Positions 33,655 to 42,163 of a stretch of DNA of 64,000 nt are shown here, piece after piece (within the stretch, counting starts at the first letter, position 1; the number at the start of each line of letters is the position of its first letter). A program made the position numbers and the translations under genes. Source of the stretch: Alistipes timonensis JC136 (GTDB lineage: Bacteria; Bacteroidota; Bacteroidia; Bacteroidales; Rikenellaceae); assembly GCF_900107675.1 (NCBI RefSeq), contig NZ_FNRI01000005.1, forward strand, positions 306,591 through 370,590. The letters are read 5' to 3'. The notes under the pieces are model-generated. The model was not told the DNA's origin, searched no databases, and worked only from the letters and a program-made list of their open reading frames with translations.

Positions 33655-36192
33655 TCAGCGCACCGAGGCGGGCACGACATCGACCAGCTCGCGGACAGGC
33701 TCGCCCCTGCGGCGTACGACGGTGCTGCCCCCGGTCTTCGACGCCGGGGTGTTGTAGAGCACGGCGTTGCCGCGGCGGTCCGTGACGGAGAGCGACGCGG
33801 GCTTCGAGGCGTCGAGCTCCGCGGCGACGGTCCATCCGCCAACCGTCACACGGCCTTTCGAATCGCGTTTCAGCGCCAGCGGCCTGCGTCCTTCGGGGGT
33901 AATGCGAAAGACGGCCAGGAAACGCTGCGCACGGCTCTTCGCCGCGGTCGTGAACTCCGCATGCCACTGGTTCACATACTCCTGCACTTTGCCGTCGGGT
34001 CCCGTGCGCTTTTTCCAGTTGATCGCCGGGGAGAAGAACCGGTCGGTGAGGTTCAGCGCCAATTCTCCCGAGGTGAAGAGGTCCATCCGCCCCTCGGCCG
34101 GCCCGTTGGAGGCCGCGACGGCGTTCGCTCCGGCCGACGCCATGCGGTTGTGGCTGTGCAGCAGCCACGTCCACGCGACGGGTTCGCGGGCCGCCAGCTC
34201 GTCGTAAACGACGATCACGTCGGGTTTCAGGAAGAGGAAATGACGGCGGAAGCGCGTGACGCCCGGATCGCCAAGTCCGTTCTCGGGGGTGTAGGCCACC
34301 TCCGATTTCGCCATGCGGTCGATCCAGAACGGCGTGCGGATCGAGTCGTAGGCGTGCGAGGCGTCGCCCAGCGTGTAGGTCAGCGCCTCGTTGTCGGCGA
34401 AGCGCGCCAGCCAGCCGTAGCCGTTCTCGCCGATGACCTGCGCCAACCCGTCGGCGAGGATCGTGTTGTGTCCCCGCGAACGGTAGTGCATCAGCGTATG
34501 CTTGTCGTTGAAATTCGAATAGTAGCCCGTGCCGCCGAACAACTGACGGCCGCCGTAATTGATCGTGAAGCCGTTGTGCGCGGCGTGGGCGTGTCCCGTC
34601 GAGCCGAACGGCAGGGCGAAGAAGGCCGCCATCAGGTCGTCCGAAGCGTCGGCCGGATCGGTGTGCATCAGCGAGAACCCCGCGTCGGGATAGAACCGCG
34701 AAGTGTTGCGGGCGGGGGCTTTCGGAGCCACCCGGTCGGCAGGCTTGTCGGTCAGGATGCGGTAGAGCGCGAACCCCTTCGAGCGGTAGAGGTTCGTCGG
34801 GTCGTCGCCGATGAGCCGGTCGGCATACCACCGCGCCTCGGGGCTCGGAAGCTCGCGGGCCAGCGCGTCGGCGAAGCCCATGTAGAGCTGCGACGGAGAG
34901 GTCATCTTCTCGTAGTCATCGCCGAAACCCGTGGCGTAGGAGCCTTTCGGAAAGGAGTAGACGAGGAACGACGGCAGGTTGCGGTACCACGGCAGGTCGA
35001 AGAAATCCGTACCCGTCAGGCGCGTAAGGACGAACGGCACGTAAATAAATGTCACGAGGTTGGCCTGCATGTAGCTGCTGCCGTCGTGCCAGCCGCCGTC
35101 GTCACCGCCAAGGATCGGGAAGCGCGCGCACCACACCTCATAGCAGTAGCGGAACCACTTTTCGGCTTCGGGCAGGTCGCCCAGCGTGGCGATCGACGAA
35201 AAGAAGAAGTTGCGGAACGTGTGCTGCCAGACGTGGTTGTCCATCGAGTGAACCTCGAAATCTTTGACATAGTGCCGGTAGAAATGTTCGCCCCGGACGC
35301 GGATGGCTTCCAGCACCGCGGCCCGCTCCTCTGGGGTCATGCGGTCGCAGGCCGTGTCATAACCCACGGCCAGTCCGTACATGATGGCCGAACGGTTGAA
35401 ATCCTCCGACGTGGCATCGCTGTCGACGGGCAGCGACGCGGCGTGCAGGGCATGCCGCACTGCGGCGTCGCGGAACGGCTCCTCGCCCGTGAGCAGGTAG
35501 GCCGTCGAGAAATCCACGACAGGCTGCGTGACCACCTCGCCGAACTTGTGATACATGAAATTGACGAGCGACTTTTTCTGGAAGGGCGTCATCCCCGTCG
35601 TGTCGCGCGGACGCGTCGGGGCGACGGGCACGAGGTCCATATTCAGGTTCCTGCGGGCCTTGCGGAGCAACTCCCGCGCTTCGGGATTCCGCTGCGTCCG
35701 CGTGCGAAAGGCATCTACCCCGTCGCGCGAAACATAGAGCCTGTGATGCGGCATCGCGGCGACCTTACGCACCAACTCGGCACCCGTCGGGGTGGCGAAC
35801 CGCCTGCACGAAGCGTCGACCGTGAAGGCGTTGACCTCCGACCAGCGTTCCGGGCAGCCGGGCTCCGAGACGGACCACTGCCAGTACCAGCGGCCCTCGG
35901 CCAGCGGCTCGTGGCAGGCGTAAGCCGCCCATTCGAAGGGTTCCGAGACCACCGCCCCGGCGAAGGTGCTGTCCTGAGACAGCCGCACGCGGTAAAGCGC
36001 GCGTTTCGAGTCGCCCGAGGCGGGCCAGAGCAGCGCGGGCGGATTCTGCGTCACCGTGACGCCGCCCGTCGGCCGGGCCCACTCGCGGTAGCGGGGCCGG
36101 AGCGACCGTTTGTCGAGCCGGATTTCGGCCGGAAGCTGCGCTTCGGCGCCGAGGGCCGCGAAAAGCGCGGCCAGGAGCAGGATTCGTTTCAT
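33655..36192 (-). CDS. DUF4962 / heparinase II-III family lyase, PL15-like (candidate exo-heparinase)
   Basis: The ATG at 36192 starts a good signal peptide (MKRILLLAALFAALGAEAQ) and is preferred to a GTG six bases upstream. The 845-residue protein has an N-terminal DUF4962-type region (to about 380) with an alpha-toroid, then a C-terminal heparinase II/III beta-sandwich (FGSTGHAHAAHNGFTINYGGR, about 515-535; VFYNDE-like part replaced by DVIVVYDELAAREP). This layout and size match PL15 enzymes, including the exolytic heparin/heparan lyases of gut Bacteroides. The neighbouring PL12 and PL13 enzymes support a heparin or heparan-sulfate substrate. The exact PL family needs profile search. It overlaps the operon context of the ROK kinase, whose stop ends at 36195. 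Confidence 0.8.
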   Translation of the reverse strand: MKRILLLAALFAALGAEAQLPAEIRLDKRSLRPRYREWARPTGGVTVTQNPPALLWPASGDSKRALYRVRLSQDSTFAGAVVSEPFEWAAYACHEPLAEGRWYWQWSVSEPGCPERWSEVNAFTVDASCRRFATPTGAELVRKVAAMPHHRLYVSRDGVDAFRTRTQRNPEARELLRKARRNLNMDLVPVAPTRPRDTTGMTPFQKKSLVNFMYHKFGEVVTQPVVDFSTAYLLTGEEPFRDAAVRHALHAASLPVDSDATSEDFNRSAIMYGLAVGYDTACDRMTPEERAAVLEAIRVRGEHFYRHYVKDFEVHSMDNHVWQHTFRNFFFSSIATLGDLPEAEKWFRYCYEVWCARFPILGGDDGGWHDGSSYMQANLVTFIYVPFVLTRLTGTDFFDLPWYRNLPSFLVYSFPKGSYATGFGDDYEKMTSPSQLYMGFADALARELPSPEARWYADRLIGDDPTNLYRSKGFALYRILTDKPADRVAPKAPARNTSRFYPDAGFSLMHTDPADASDDLMAAFFALPFGSTGHAHAAHNGFTINYGGRQLFGGTGYYSNFNDKHTLMHYRSRGHNTILADGLAQVIGENGYGWLARFADNEALTYTLGDASHAYDSIRTPFWIDRMAKSEVAYTPENGLGDPGVTRFRRHFLFLKPDVIVVYDELAAREPVAWTWLLHSHNRMASAGANAVAASNGPAEGRMDLFTSGELALNLTDRFFSPAINWKKRTGPDGKVQEYVNQWHAEFTTAAKSRAQRFLAVFRITPEGRRPLALKRDSKGRVTVGGWTVAAELDASKPASLSVTDRRGNAVLYNTPASKTGGSTVVRRRGEPVRELVDVVPASVR

Positions 36193-36194
36193 CG

Positions 36195-37130
36195 TCACAG
36201 CATTTTATCCAGCACCAGCCCCGCGGCGCCCATGCACCCGGCGCGGTTGCCCAGCCGGGCGGCCACGAGTTCCGTGTCTTCGCCGCAGACCGACATCATC
36301 TGCCGCCGGACCCCTTCGCGGAGTTTCCCGAGGTAGAAATCCCCGGCTTCGGAGATGCCGCCCCCGACGACCACGCGCTGCGGAGCAAAGAGGTTTATCA
36401 TCGAGGCGATGCCGTGCGCAAGGTAGTTCCAATGCTCCTCCATGGCCTGCACGGCTGCCGGATTCCCCTCCTTGTAGAAGAGCACCACGTCCTTGCCGTT
36501 GACATCGACATCCCGGCCGCCGTTCAGCTCGCAGAACCTCCGCACGAGCGCCGAGGTCGAGGCGTAATGCTCCAGGCATCCCCGCCCGCCGCAGGCGCAC
36601 GCCTCGCCGTCGCATTTGACGGTGATGTGGCCCATCTCCATACCGCGGTTGCGGTAGCCGCGGAAAAGCCGGCCGCCGATCAGCACGCCGCAGCCGATGC
36701 CGGTTCCGACGGTGACGAAAACCACATCCGTGGCTCCTTTCGCGGCCCCGAACAGCGTTTCGCCCAGCGCCATCATGTTGGCGTCGTTGCCGGCCAGGGT
36801 CTTCAGTCCCCCGGCCTCCTCGATGCGGTCGGCAAGGGGGACGTTCTCCCACCCCGCGATATTCTCCGCACCGCCCAGCACCGTACGTCCGTCGGCCGAC
36901 ACGACTCCCGGCGTGCCGATGCCGACCCCGGCCAGCGTCAGACCTTCGCTCAGGGCATATTCCCGGCAGGCTTCGACGCCCTTAAGGACTTGTCCGAGCA
37001 CCGCTTCGGCGCTCTCCTGCGCCAGGGCAGGGAGCTGACCGTTGAAAAGCACCTCCCCGGAGGAGGCGACCACGGCGTACTTCACCGAAGTGCCGCCGAG
37101 GTCTATTCCGATCGCATAGCGTTCCATCAT
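36195..37130 (-). CDS. ROK-family sugar kinase
   Basis: A 311-residue cytoplasmic kinase starting MMERYAIGIDLGGTSVKYA; the ATG at 37130 overlaps the upstream stop by one base (TGATG). ROK features: phosphate-1 DLGGTSVK, substrate motif GNDANMMALGE with ExGH (EMGHITV) and the Cys-rich zinc site (CDGEACACGGRGCLEHY). No N-terminal DNA-binding domain, so it is an enzyme and not a repressor. In a heparin cluster the likely substrate is glucosamine or N-acetylglucosamine released by lyases and sulfatases; glucose or N-acetylmannosamine remain possible. Confidence 0.9.
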   Translation of the reverse strand: MMERYAIGIDLGGTSVKYAVVASSGEVLFNGQLPALAQESAEAVLGQVLKGVEACREYALSEGLTLAGVGIGTPGVVSADGRTVLGGAENIAGWENVPLADRIEEAGGLKTLAGNDANMMALGETLFGAAKGATDVVFVTVGTGIGCGVLIGGRLFRGYRNRGMEMGHITVKCDGEACACGGRGCLEHYASTSALVRRFCELNGGRDVDVNGKDVVLFYKEGNPAAVQAMEEHWNYLAHGIASMINLFAPQRVVVGGGISEAGDFYLGKLREGVRRQMMSVCGEDTELVAARLGNRAGCMGAAGLVLDKML

Positions 37131-38773
37131 CAGGCCCTTTCCACCCAGATCGGCGAACTCCAGCCCCACTGTCCGTCACGCTGGCGCACACGCACGTAAT
37201 AATAATCGGTATCGCGCTGGGCCTTGTCGTCGACCATGTAGTGTCCGGCGCAGAAAGCCGCCTCGGGCTGCGCGCGTTCGAACTGCACGGCCTCCGAGAG
37301 CCATCCGCGCAGGAAATGCGCACGGGCGCCCCCCAGCAGCTCCCCGATGGAATGTTCGTAGGTATGGCCGTTGAACTCGGCGACGAGCTTCGCCGTGCGG
37401 GGAGCCGTCACGTCGAGGACCACGCCCTGCATGGCGGGGGTCATGACGTTGGGATTTTTCGACGAATACATGTCGAGCGTCACACGCTGCGCGTCGCGCT
37501 CCACGACACGGTTGACGCGCGTGTGGAACTCCGTCTCGCCCGGCTGCGGCGAGGTGAAGGCCGCACCGCGGAAGCAGGTCTGCATATCATCAATCGAGCC
37601 GTCCGTAAGGCGCAGCTGCCCCTGCCAATGCACGTACTCTTCCTCACGGTTCCAGCCGAAATTGACCTTGATCTTCGTGCGGATCACTTCGTCGCCGGGC
37701 GCAGCGGCGCGGTGCGGACCGTTCAGGCGCGCAATGCACTGCCCGTTCTTAATGAGGTCCACATAGTCGATGGCGTTCTGCCCCTCGACATTGAGGTATA
37801 TCTCGCGCCGTCCGGCCCGGATCACGTCGCCCGAAACGCCGCCGTTGATCCGAAAGTCAATTTTGATCTTGTCGCCCGTGACGCCGCAGACGTGGCGTTT
37901 GCCCATGTTCTCCCAGATGACGTCGCGGTCCAAAGCCGGGGCGTAGACGCCGATGCGGCCGTCGCCGTAACTGCCCGGATAGCCGGCGTGCTGATCCGTG
38001 GAGCACATCAGGCCGAACTTGTGGCCCTGCTCCAGACCGTACTGGATCGAACCCTCCCAGATGCGCGGACCCATATCGTGCAGGTAGTCGTAGTCGCCCG
38101 TGTCACTCTCGGCAAGCCCGTGACGCGAGAACATCTCGACGAACGGCGTCTGCCGGTCCTCGCGGAAAGCCGCCCAGTTGTAACCGCGGAAACCCGTCAT
38201 GTAGCCCATGTGGTGGGGCGTGATGTAGCAGTCGTAATCTTTGAGCTTCTCTTTGAGGTCGGGAACCGAGGTGCACTCCACCAGCGGGGCATTGAAGTCG
38301 CGGAACAGCGCCACATGGTCGCCGTGCTCCATGCTGTGACACTCGTAGGAGGGAAACGTCAGGAACTTGCCGGGGCGGTTGGCCGCCTCGACGGCCGCGA
38401 GGTATTTGTCGTAGCCTCCGGCGCGCAGGCGTTTGAAAGCCTCGGTGTGGTAGCCGATGACCCAGTCGAGGCGCGGGTCGTTCTCGCCCGGAATGTCGGG
38501 CCACAGGGCGTGGGGCGTCACCGAGACGAAATCCAACTGCTGCCCGGCGGCGGCCAGGGCGTCCGAAAGGTCGCCGTGTCCGTAGGTCACGTTGCAGTGA
38601 TTGTGCAGGTCGCCCCAGAACACTTTCAGGTCTTTGAGCGAGGGAAATCCCTTTTTCAGCTTGTCGGGCAGCGAATCCTTGTCGCCCAGTTTCGCGCATC
38701 CGGGAATCGTCCCCGCGGCCGCCAGGCCGAGCAGGGTCCATCCCGAAGCCTTCAGAAAGTCTCTTCTATCCAT
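37130..38773 (-). CDS. Tat-exported DUF3604 (PHP-fold) lipoprotein in the heparin operon
   Basis: A 547-residue protein with a twin-arginine motif at the very start (MDRRDFLKASG) and a lipobox (AAGTIPGC), so it is probably exported folded, already metal-loaded, and lipid anchored. Metal-ligand motifs of the PHP/DUF3604 fold are complete: WGDLHNH (His57, His59), SVTPHALW, SYECHS, TPHHMGY, SRHG and CSTDQHAGYP. A beta-rich C-terminal half follows. DUF3604 has no settled biochemical role known to me; PHP enzymes hydrolyse phosphoesters and related bonds. It is 24 bp after the sulfatase gene and overlaps the ROK gene, so it belongs to the heparin operon. Function in GAG breakdown is inference. Confidence 0.82.
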   Translation of the reverse strand: MDRRDFLKASGWTLLGLAAAGTIPGCAKLGDKDSLPDKLKKGFPSLKDLKVFWGDLHNHCNVTYGHGDLSDALAAAGQQLDFVSVTPHALWPDIPGENDPRLDWVIGYHTEAFKRLRAGGYDKYLAAVEAANRPGKFLTFPSYECHSMEHGDHVALFRDFNAPLVECTSVPDLKEKLKDYDCYITPHHMGYMTGFRGYNWAAFREDRQTPFVEMFSRHGLAESDTGDYDYLHDMGPRIWEGSIQYGLEQGHKFGLMCSTDQHAGYPGSYGDGRIGVYAPALDRDVIWENMGKRHVCGVTGDKIKIDFRINGGVSGDVIRAGRREIYLNVEGQNAIDYVDLIKNGQCIARLNGPHRAAAPGDEVIRTKIKVNFGWNREEEYVHWQGQLRLTDGSIDDMQTCFRGAAFTSPQPGETEFHTRVNRVVERDAQRVTLDMYSSKNPNVMTPAMQGVVLDVTAPRTAKLVAEFNGHTYEHSIGELLGGARAHFLRGWLSEAVQFERAQPEAAFCAGHYMVDDKAQRDTDYYYVRVRQRDGQWGWSSPIWVERA

Positions 38774-38797
38774 CGTATGGTGTGTTTTAAGTTGTTT

Positions 38798-40468
38798 TTA
38801 CAGTTGGTCCGCGCCGCGGAAAAATTCGTACTCCCGTTCGCAGGGGTCCGTGTCGCCGCACTCCTGCTGGAGCTTTTCGAGGCGCGCGTGCATGTCGCTG
38901 CGCACCGCGGCGTATTCGGGATCGTTGTAGACGTTGCACATCTCGTGGGGGTCCTTTTTCAGGTCGTAAAGCTCCCACTCGTCGACATCGTTATAGAAAT
39001 GGATGAGCTTGTAATCGTTGGTCCGAATGCCGTAGTGCCGCTTCACGGAGTGCCACGAAGGGTATTCGTAATAGTGGTAGTAGACCCCCGTGCGCCACGC
39101 TTCGGGGGTCTTGCCGCCCGAGGTGAGCACGTCCTTCAGCGAACGTCCCTGCATGTCGGCGGGGACCTCCAGCCCGGCCATGTCGACGAACGTCGGAGCC
39201 AGGTCGATGTTCATGGCCAACGCCCGGGTGCGGACACCCGCCGCGACGGCTTTCGGGTAGCGCACCAACAGCGGCGTGCGCTGACACTCCTCGTACATGA
39301 AGCGTTTGTCGAACCACCCGTGCTCGCCCAGAAAGAAGCCCTGGTCGGAGGTGTAGACGATGATCGTGTTGTCCAGTTCGCCGATCTCTTCCAGATAATC
39401 CAGCAGACGCCCGACGTTCTCGTCGACGCCCTTTATCACGGCGCAGTAGTCCTTCATGTACTGCTGGTATTTCCAGCGCGTCAGCTCCTCCTGCGACACG
39501 CGGCCCTTCATGCGTTCGTACTCGGCGATGCGCGGGGCGTAGGCCCGGTCCCAGTTGGCCCGCTCCTCGGGAGTCATGCGGTTATAGGCCGCCTGGTACT
39601 GCATGACGCTGCTGCGCCAGTCGTTGGCGCGCGACACGTCGTCCTTGTTGGCGTCGCCCGAAGTTTCCAATTCGTAAGACTGCGCCAGTTGTTCGGGGGT
39701 CATCAGCTTGAGGTCCCATTCGGGCCACATGTCGCGGCCGATCTCCATCGCCTGCCCGCGGGCGGCGCTGCCGCGCCCCGAATAGTCGTCCAGCAGGTTG
39801 AAAGGCTCGGGGAAGACCCTATCGTCGTTGACGCCCAGGTGACGCTGCGCCGGCATCCAGTTGCGGTGCGGGGCCTTGTGGTAGTAAAGCATGGCGAAGG
39901 GCCGCGATTTGTCGCGCCGTTCGAGGAACCCGATGGCCTTGTCGGTGATGATGTCCGTCACGTAGCCCGGCTCGGTCCGCTCCTCGCCGTTCTCGACGAA
40001 CAGCGGCGAATAATACTCACCCTGCCCCACGAGGATGCTCCAGAAGTCGAAACCCTGCGGATCGGAATTGAGGTGCCACTTGCCGATCATCGCCGTCTGG
40101 TAGCCGGCGTCGTGCAGCAGCTTGGGGAACGTCTGCTGGTCGCCGTCGAAGGTGCGCGAATTGTCCGTAAAGCCGTTCACGTGGCTGTACTTGCCCGTGA
40201 GGATGCAGGCCCGCGAGGGGCCCGAAATGGCGTTGGGGACATAGCAGCTCTCGAAGAGCATGCCTTCGCGTGCGAGACGGTCGAGGTTGGGGGTTTCGAC
40301 CAGCAGGCTGCCGTAACAGCTCATGGCCTGCGTGGTGTGGTCGTCGGTCATCATGACGATGATGTTGGGGCGTTTGGTCCGCCCCTCGCTGCACCCCGCA
40401 AGGGCTGCCAGCGTCAGCGGCACGGCGGCATAACGCACACCGCACCGCACGGAATCGAGATTTTTCAT
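38798..40468 (-). CDS. S1-family sulfatase, probable N-acetylglucosamine-6-sulfatase type
   Basis: A 556-residue lipoprotein (LAALAGC). The formylglycine motif is serine type, Ser82-Gly-Pro-Ser-Arg (NAISGPSRACILTGK), matured by an anaerobic sulfatase-maturating enzyme not seen in this window. Metal and sulfate-binding motifs: MMTDDHTTQ, IGKWHL, YTSDQGFFLGEHGWFDKR. The overall pattern (TFPKLLHDAGYQTAMIGKWH; MYEECQRTPLLVRYPK) resembles the S1_11 glucosamine-6-O-sulfatase class, such as the one of the B. thetaiotaomicron heparan locus; this assignment is from memory of the family. It is followed by DUF3604, and 14 bp separate it from the upstream sulfatase. Confidence 0.88.
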   Translation of the reverse strand: MKNLDSVRCGVRYAAVPLTLAALAGCSEGRTKRPNIIVMMTDDHTTQAMSCYGSLLVETPNLDRLAREGMLFESCYVPNAISGPSRACILTGKYSHVNGFTDNSRTFDGDQQTFPKLLHDAGYQTAMIGKWHLNSDPQGFDFWSILVGQGEYYSPLFVENGEERTEPGYVTDIITDKAIGFLERRDKSRPFAMLYYHKAPHRNWMPAQRHLGVNDDRVFPEPFNLLDDYSGRGSAARGQAMEIGRDMWPEWDLKLMTPEQLAQSYELETSGDANKDDVSRANDWRSSVMQYQAAYNRMTPEERANWDRAYAPRIAEYERMKGRVSQEELTRWKYQQYMKDYCAVIKGVDENVGRLLDYLEEIGELDNTIIVYTSDQGFFLGEHGWFDKRFMYEECQRTPLLVRYPKAVAAGVRTRALAMNIDLAPTFVDMAGLEVPADMQGRSLKDVLTSGGKTPEAWRTGVYYHYYEYPSWHSVKRHYGIRTNDYKLIHFYNDVDEWELYDLKKDPHEMCNVYNDPEYAAVRSDMHARLEKLQQECGDTDPCEREYEFFRGADQL

Positions 40469-40482
40469 ATATCAGGTCGGTT

Positions 40483-41886
40483 TTAGTTTCGGGTTTCGGC
40501 ATAGGGCCTCAGGTTGCGCACGAGCTTCGGGTCGCCGATCCCGACGCCCCGGTCGTACATCGCCCGGCGCAGGCGGTTCAGCTCGGCTTCGTAACGGCGG
40601 TCGACGGCCAGGTTGACCATCTCGCCGGGATCGGCTTCGAGATCGTACAGCGCCTCCCGGTTGCGCCCCCACTGGTAGAGGACGTATTTATAACGCTTGC
40701 CGACGACGCTCCAGCCGCGCATGCCGGGGCCGGGGAGAAGCGTCTCGACGAAGACTTCGTCGTGGAGCGTCGCCTGACGCCCTTCGGCCACCGGGCGCAG
40801 GCTCCGCCCGCGGTAGCGTGCGGGATCGGGCGTGAGGCCCGCATAGTCGCAGACCGTGACATAGAGATCGAGTCCGACGTTCGACAGCGCCTCGTCATTG
40901 CACACGCCCCTCGGGCCACTGCCTTTGGGCGGTTTTACGATCAGCGGCACATTGATCACCTCCTCCTGCAAATTCCATTTCTGATTCCAGCCGTGGGCGG
41001 CCGCGCCGTCGCCGTGGTCCGAAAGGAAGATGATCGCCGCATCGTCATAAAGCCCGCGGGCTTTCAGCACCCCGACGATGCGGCCCACCTCACGGTCTAC
41101 GCGCTCCACAAGGCGGTAATAGGCATAGAGGTAGCGCCGCCAGTCGTCCTGCGTGTAGGTGTAGGTGTCGTGGTAGCGGGGCGAGGAGGCGTGTTCGAGC
41201 GTCAGCGCTTCGGCCGCATAGGTCGAGGGCATGAAATTGGCCGGGAGATTGGGACACTCGTCGGTGGAAAAGGGCGCCAGTTCGCCGTAGTGCAGCGTCT
41301 CGTTGCGTCCGTATTCGCAGATTTCGTGGGGATTGAGCAGCGAAGCCACCAGAAAAAGCGGCTTTTGTCCGTCGTACTCCTTCAGCGCCGCGTCGCAGGC
41401 GTCGGCCAGCGCGGGGTCGTTCATCTTCGAGATGCGGCGGAAACCCGTGCCCGAATCGGGCAGGTTGACCTCCGGAACGTGCCATTTCCCGGCGTAGAGG
41501 CACTCGTAACCCGCCTCGGCGAGACGATGGCCGATGCCGGCCCGCATGTCGGCGTCGTTGGGACGGATCGCGTTGTCGAAGGCCCCGACCTCAAAAGGCA
41601 TGCGGCCCGTGACGAGCGCGGCGCGGCAGGGACCACTCAGCGGATAGGGGCAATAGGCGCGCGTAAAGCGCACGCCGTCGGCGGCCAGCGCATCCATCGC
41701 CGGGGTCTCGACCCACGGATTGCCGGCGCACGACATGGCTCCGGCGGTCTGCTGGTCGGTCATGATGACGATGACGGCGGGACGTTTCCCGGCGGGGGAT
41801 TTGGGTTTCGAAGCGGCGGCGGCATCGGCGGCCACGGTCAGGGCGGCGAGCGACGCAGCCAGCGAAGCGTGGTTGAGACAGGTCAT
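40483..41886 (-). CDS. Second sulfatase with variant motif S-x-P-C-R
   Basis: The ATG at 41886 gives 467 residues with an Ala-rich signal peptide (MTCLNHASLAASLAALTVAA); a 29-codon upstream extension has no signal. Alkaline-phosphatase fold motifs: IVIMTDQQTAGAMSC, CPYPLSGPCRAALVTGR with Ser84 as the formylglycine precursor, YAGKWH, and LSDHGDGAAAHGW. The fourth motif position is Cys87 rather than Ser. It is the first gene of the minus arm. Choline- or arylsulfatase-like relatives exist, so the sulfate position (2-O, 3-O or N of heparin) cannot be assigned from sequence. Confidence 0.85.
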   Translation of the reverse strand: MTCLNHASLAASLAALTVAADAAAASKPKSPAGKRPAVIVIMTDQQTAGAMSCAGNPWVETPAMDALAADGVRFTRAYCPYPLSGPCRAALVTGRMPFEVGAFDNAIRPNDADMRAGIGHRLAEAGYECLYAGKWHVPEVNLPDSGTGFRRISKMNDPALADACDAALKEYDGQKPLFLVASLLNPHEICEYGRNETLHYGELAPFSTDECPNLPANFMPSTYAAEALTLEHASSPRYHDTYTYTQDDWRRYLYAYYRLVERVDREVGRIVGVLKARGLYDDAAIIFLSDHGDGAAAHGWNQKWNLQEEVINVPLIVKPPKGSGPRGVCNDEALSNVGLDLYVTVCDYAGLTPDPARYRGRSLRPVAEGRQATLHDEVFVETLLPGPGMRGWSVVGKRYKYVLYQWGRNREALYDLEADPGEMVNLAVDRRYEAELNRLRRAMYDRGVGIGDPKLVRNLRPYAETRN

Positions 41887-41907
41887 AGGTGTAGTTTTTC
41901 GGTTATA

Positions 41908-41915
41908 CAAAATTA
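41908..41915 (-). promoter_or_regulatory. TAnnTTTG box for the minus-arm heparin operon
   Basis: CAAAATTA on plus reads TAATTTTG on minus, a perfect -7 box 21 bp before the sulfatase ATG. No good -33 element is seen. The divergent plus-arm promoter is about 235 bp away. Confidence 0.55.
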
Positions 41916-42148
41916 CCACAAACCTGCAGCGAAAGCCCCGGAGATTGTCCCCAAAAACGCAAATCGTGTGCAAAAGAGTTTCGATTTTGTAGAATAAGAC
42001 TTTAAATTTGTCTCAAAACCGCCCCGCAAAGCCCTTCGGGGCGAGTCATTCGACAAATCCGGCATCGGACTGCACAAAACTGAAACCCCTTTGCAGAAAT
42101 TCGGAAAAGGATTGGGCATTATTAATAAAAGGTACCCGCGCTTTATCG

Positions 42149-42156
42149 TACCTTTG
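42149..42156 (+). promoter_or_regulatory. TAnnTTTG box for the plus-arm heparinase operon
   Basis: TACCTTTG is a perfect -7 box ending only 7 bp before the first PL12 ATG, so transcription would start at or within a few bases of the start codon. No -33 match at the usual spacing. Confidence 0.6.
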
Positions 42157-42163
42157 CATTACC

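Noticed and set aside
42008..42163. Longer N-terminus for the first PL12 gene
   Set aside because: The 52 extra codons run through the promoter box and lack signal-peptide character; the ATG at 42164 starts a good signal peptide.
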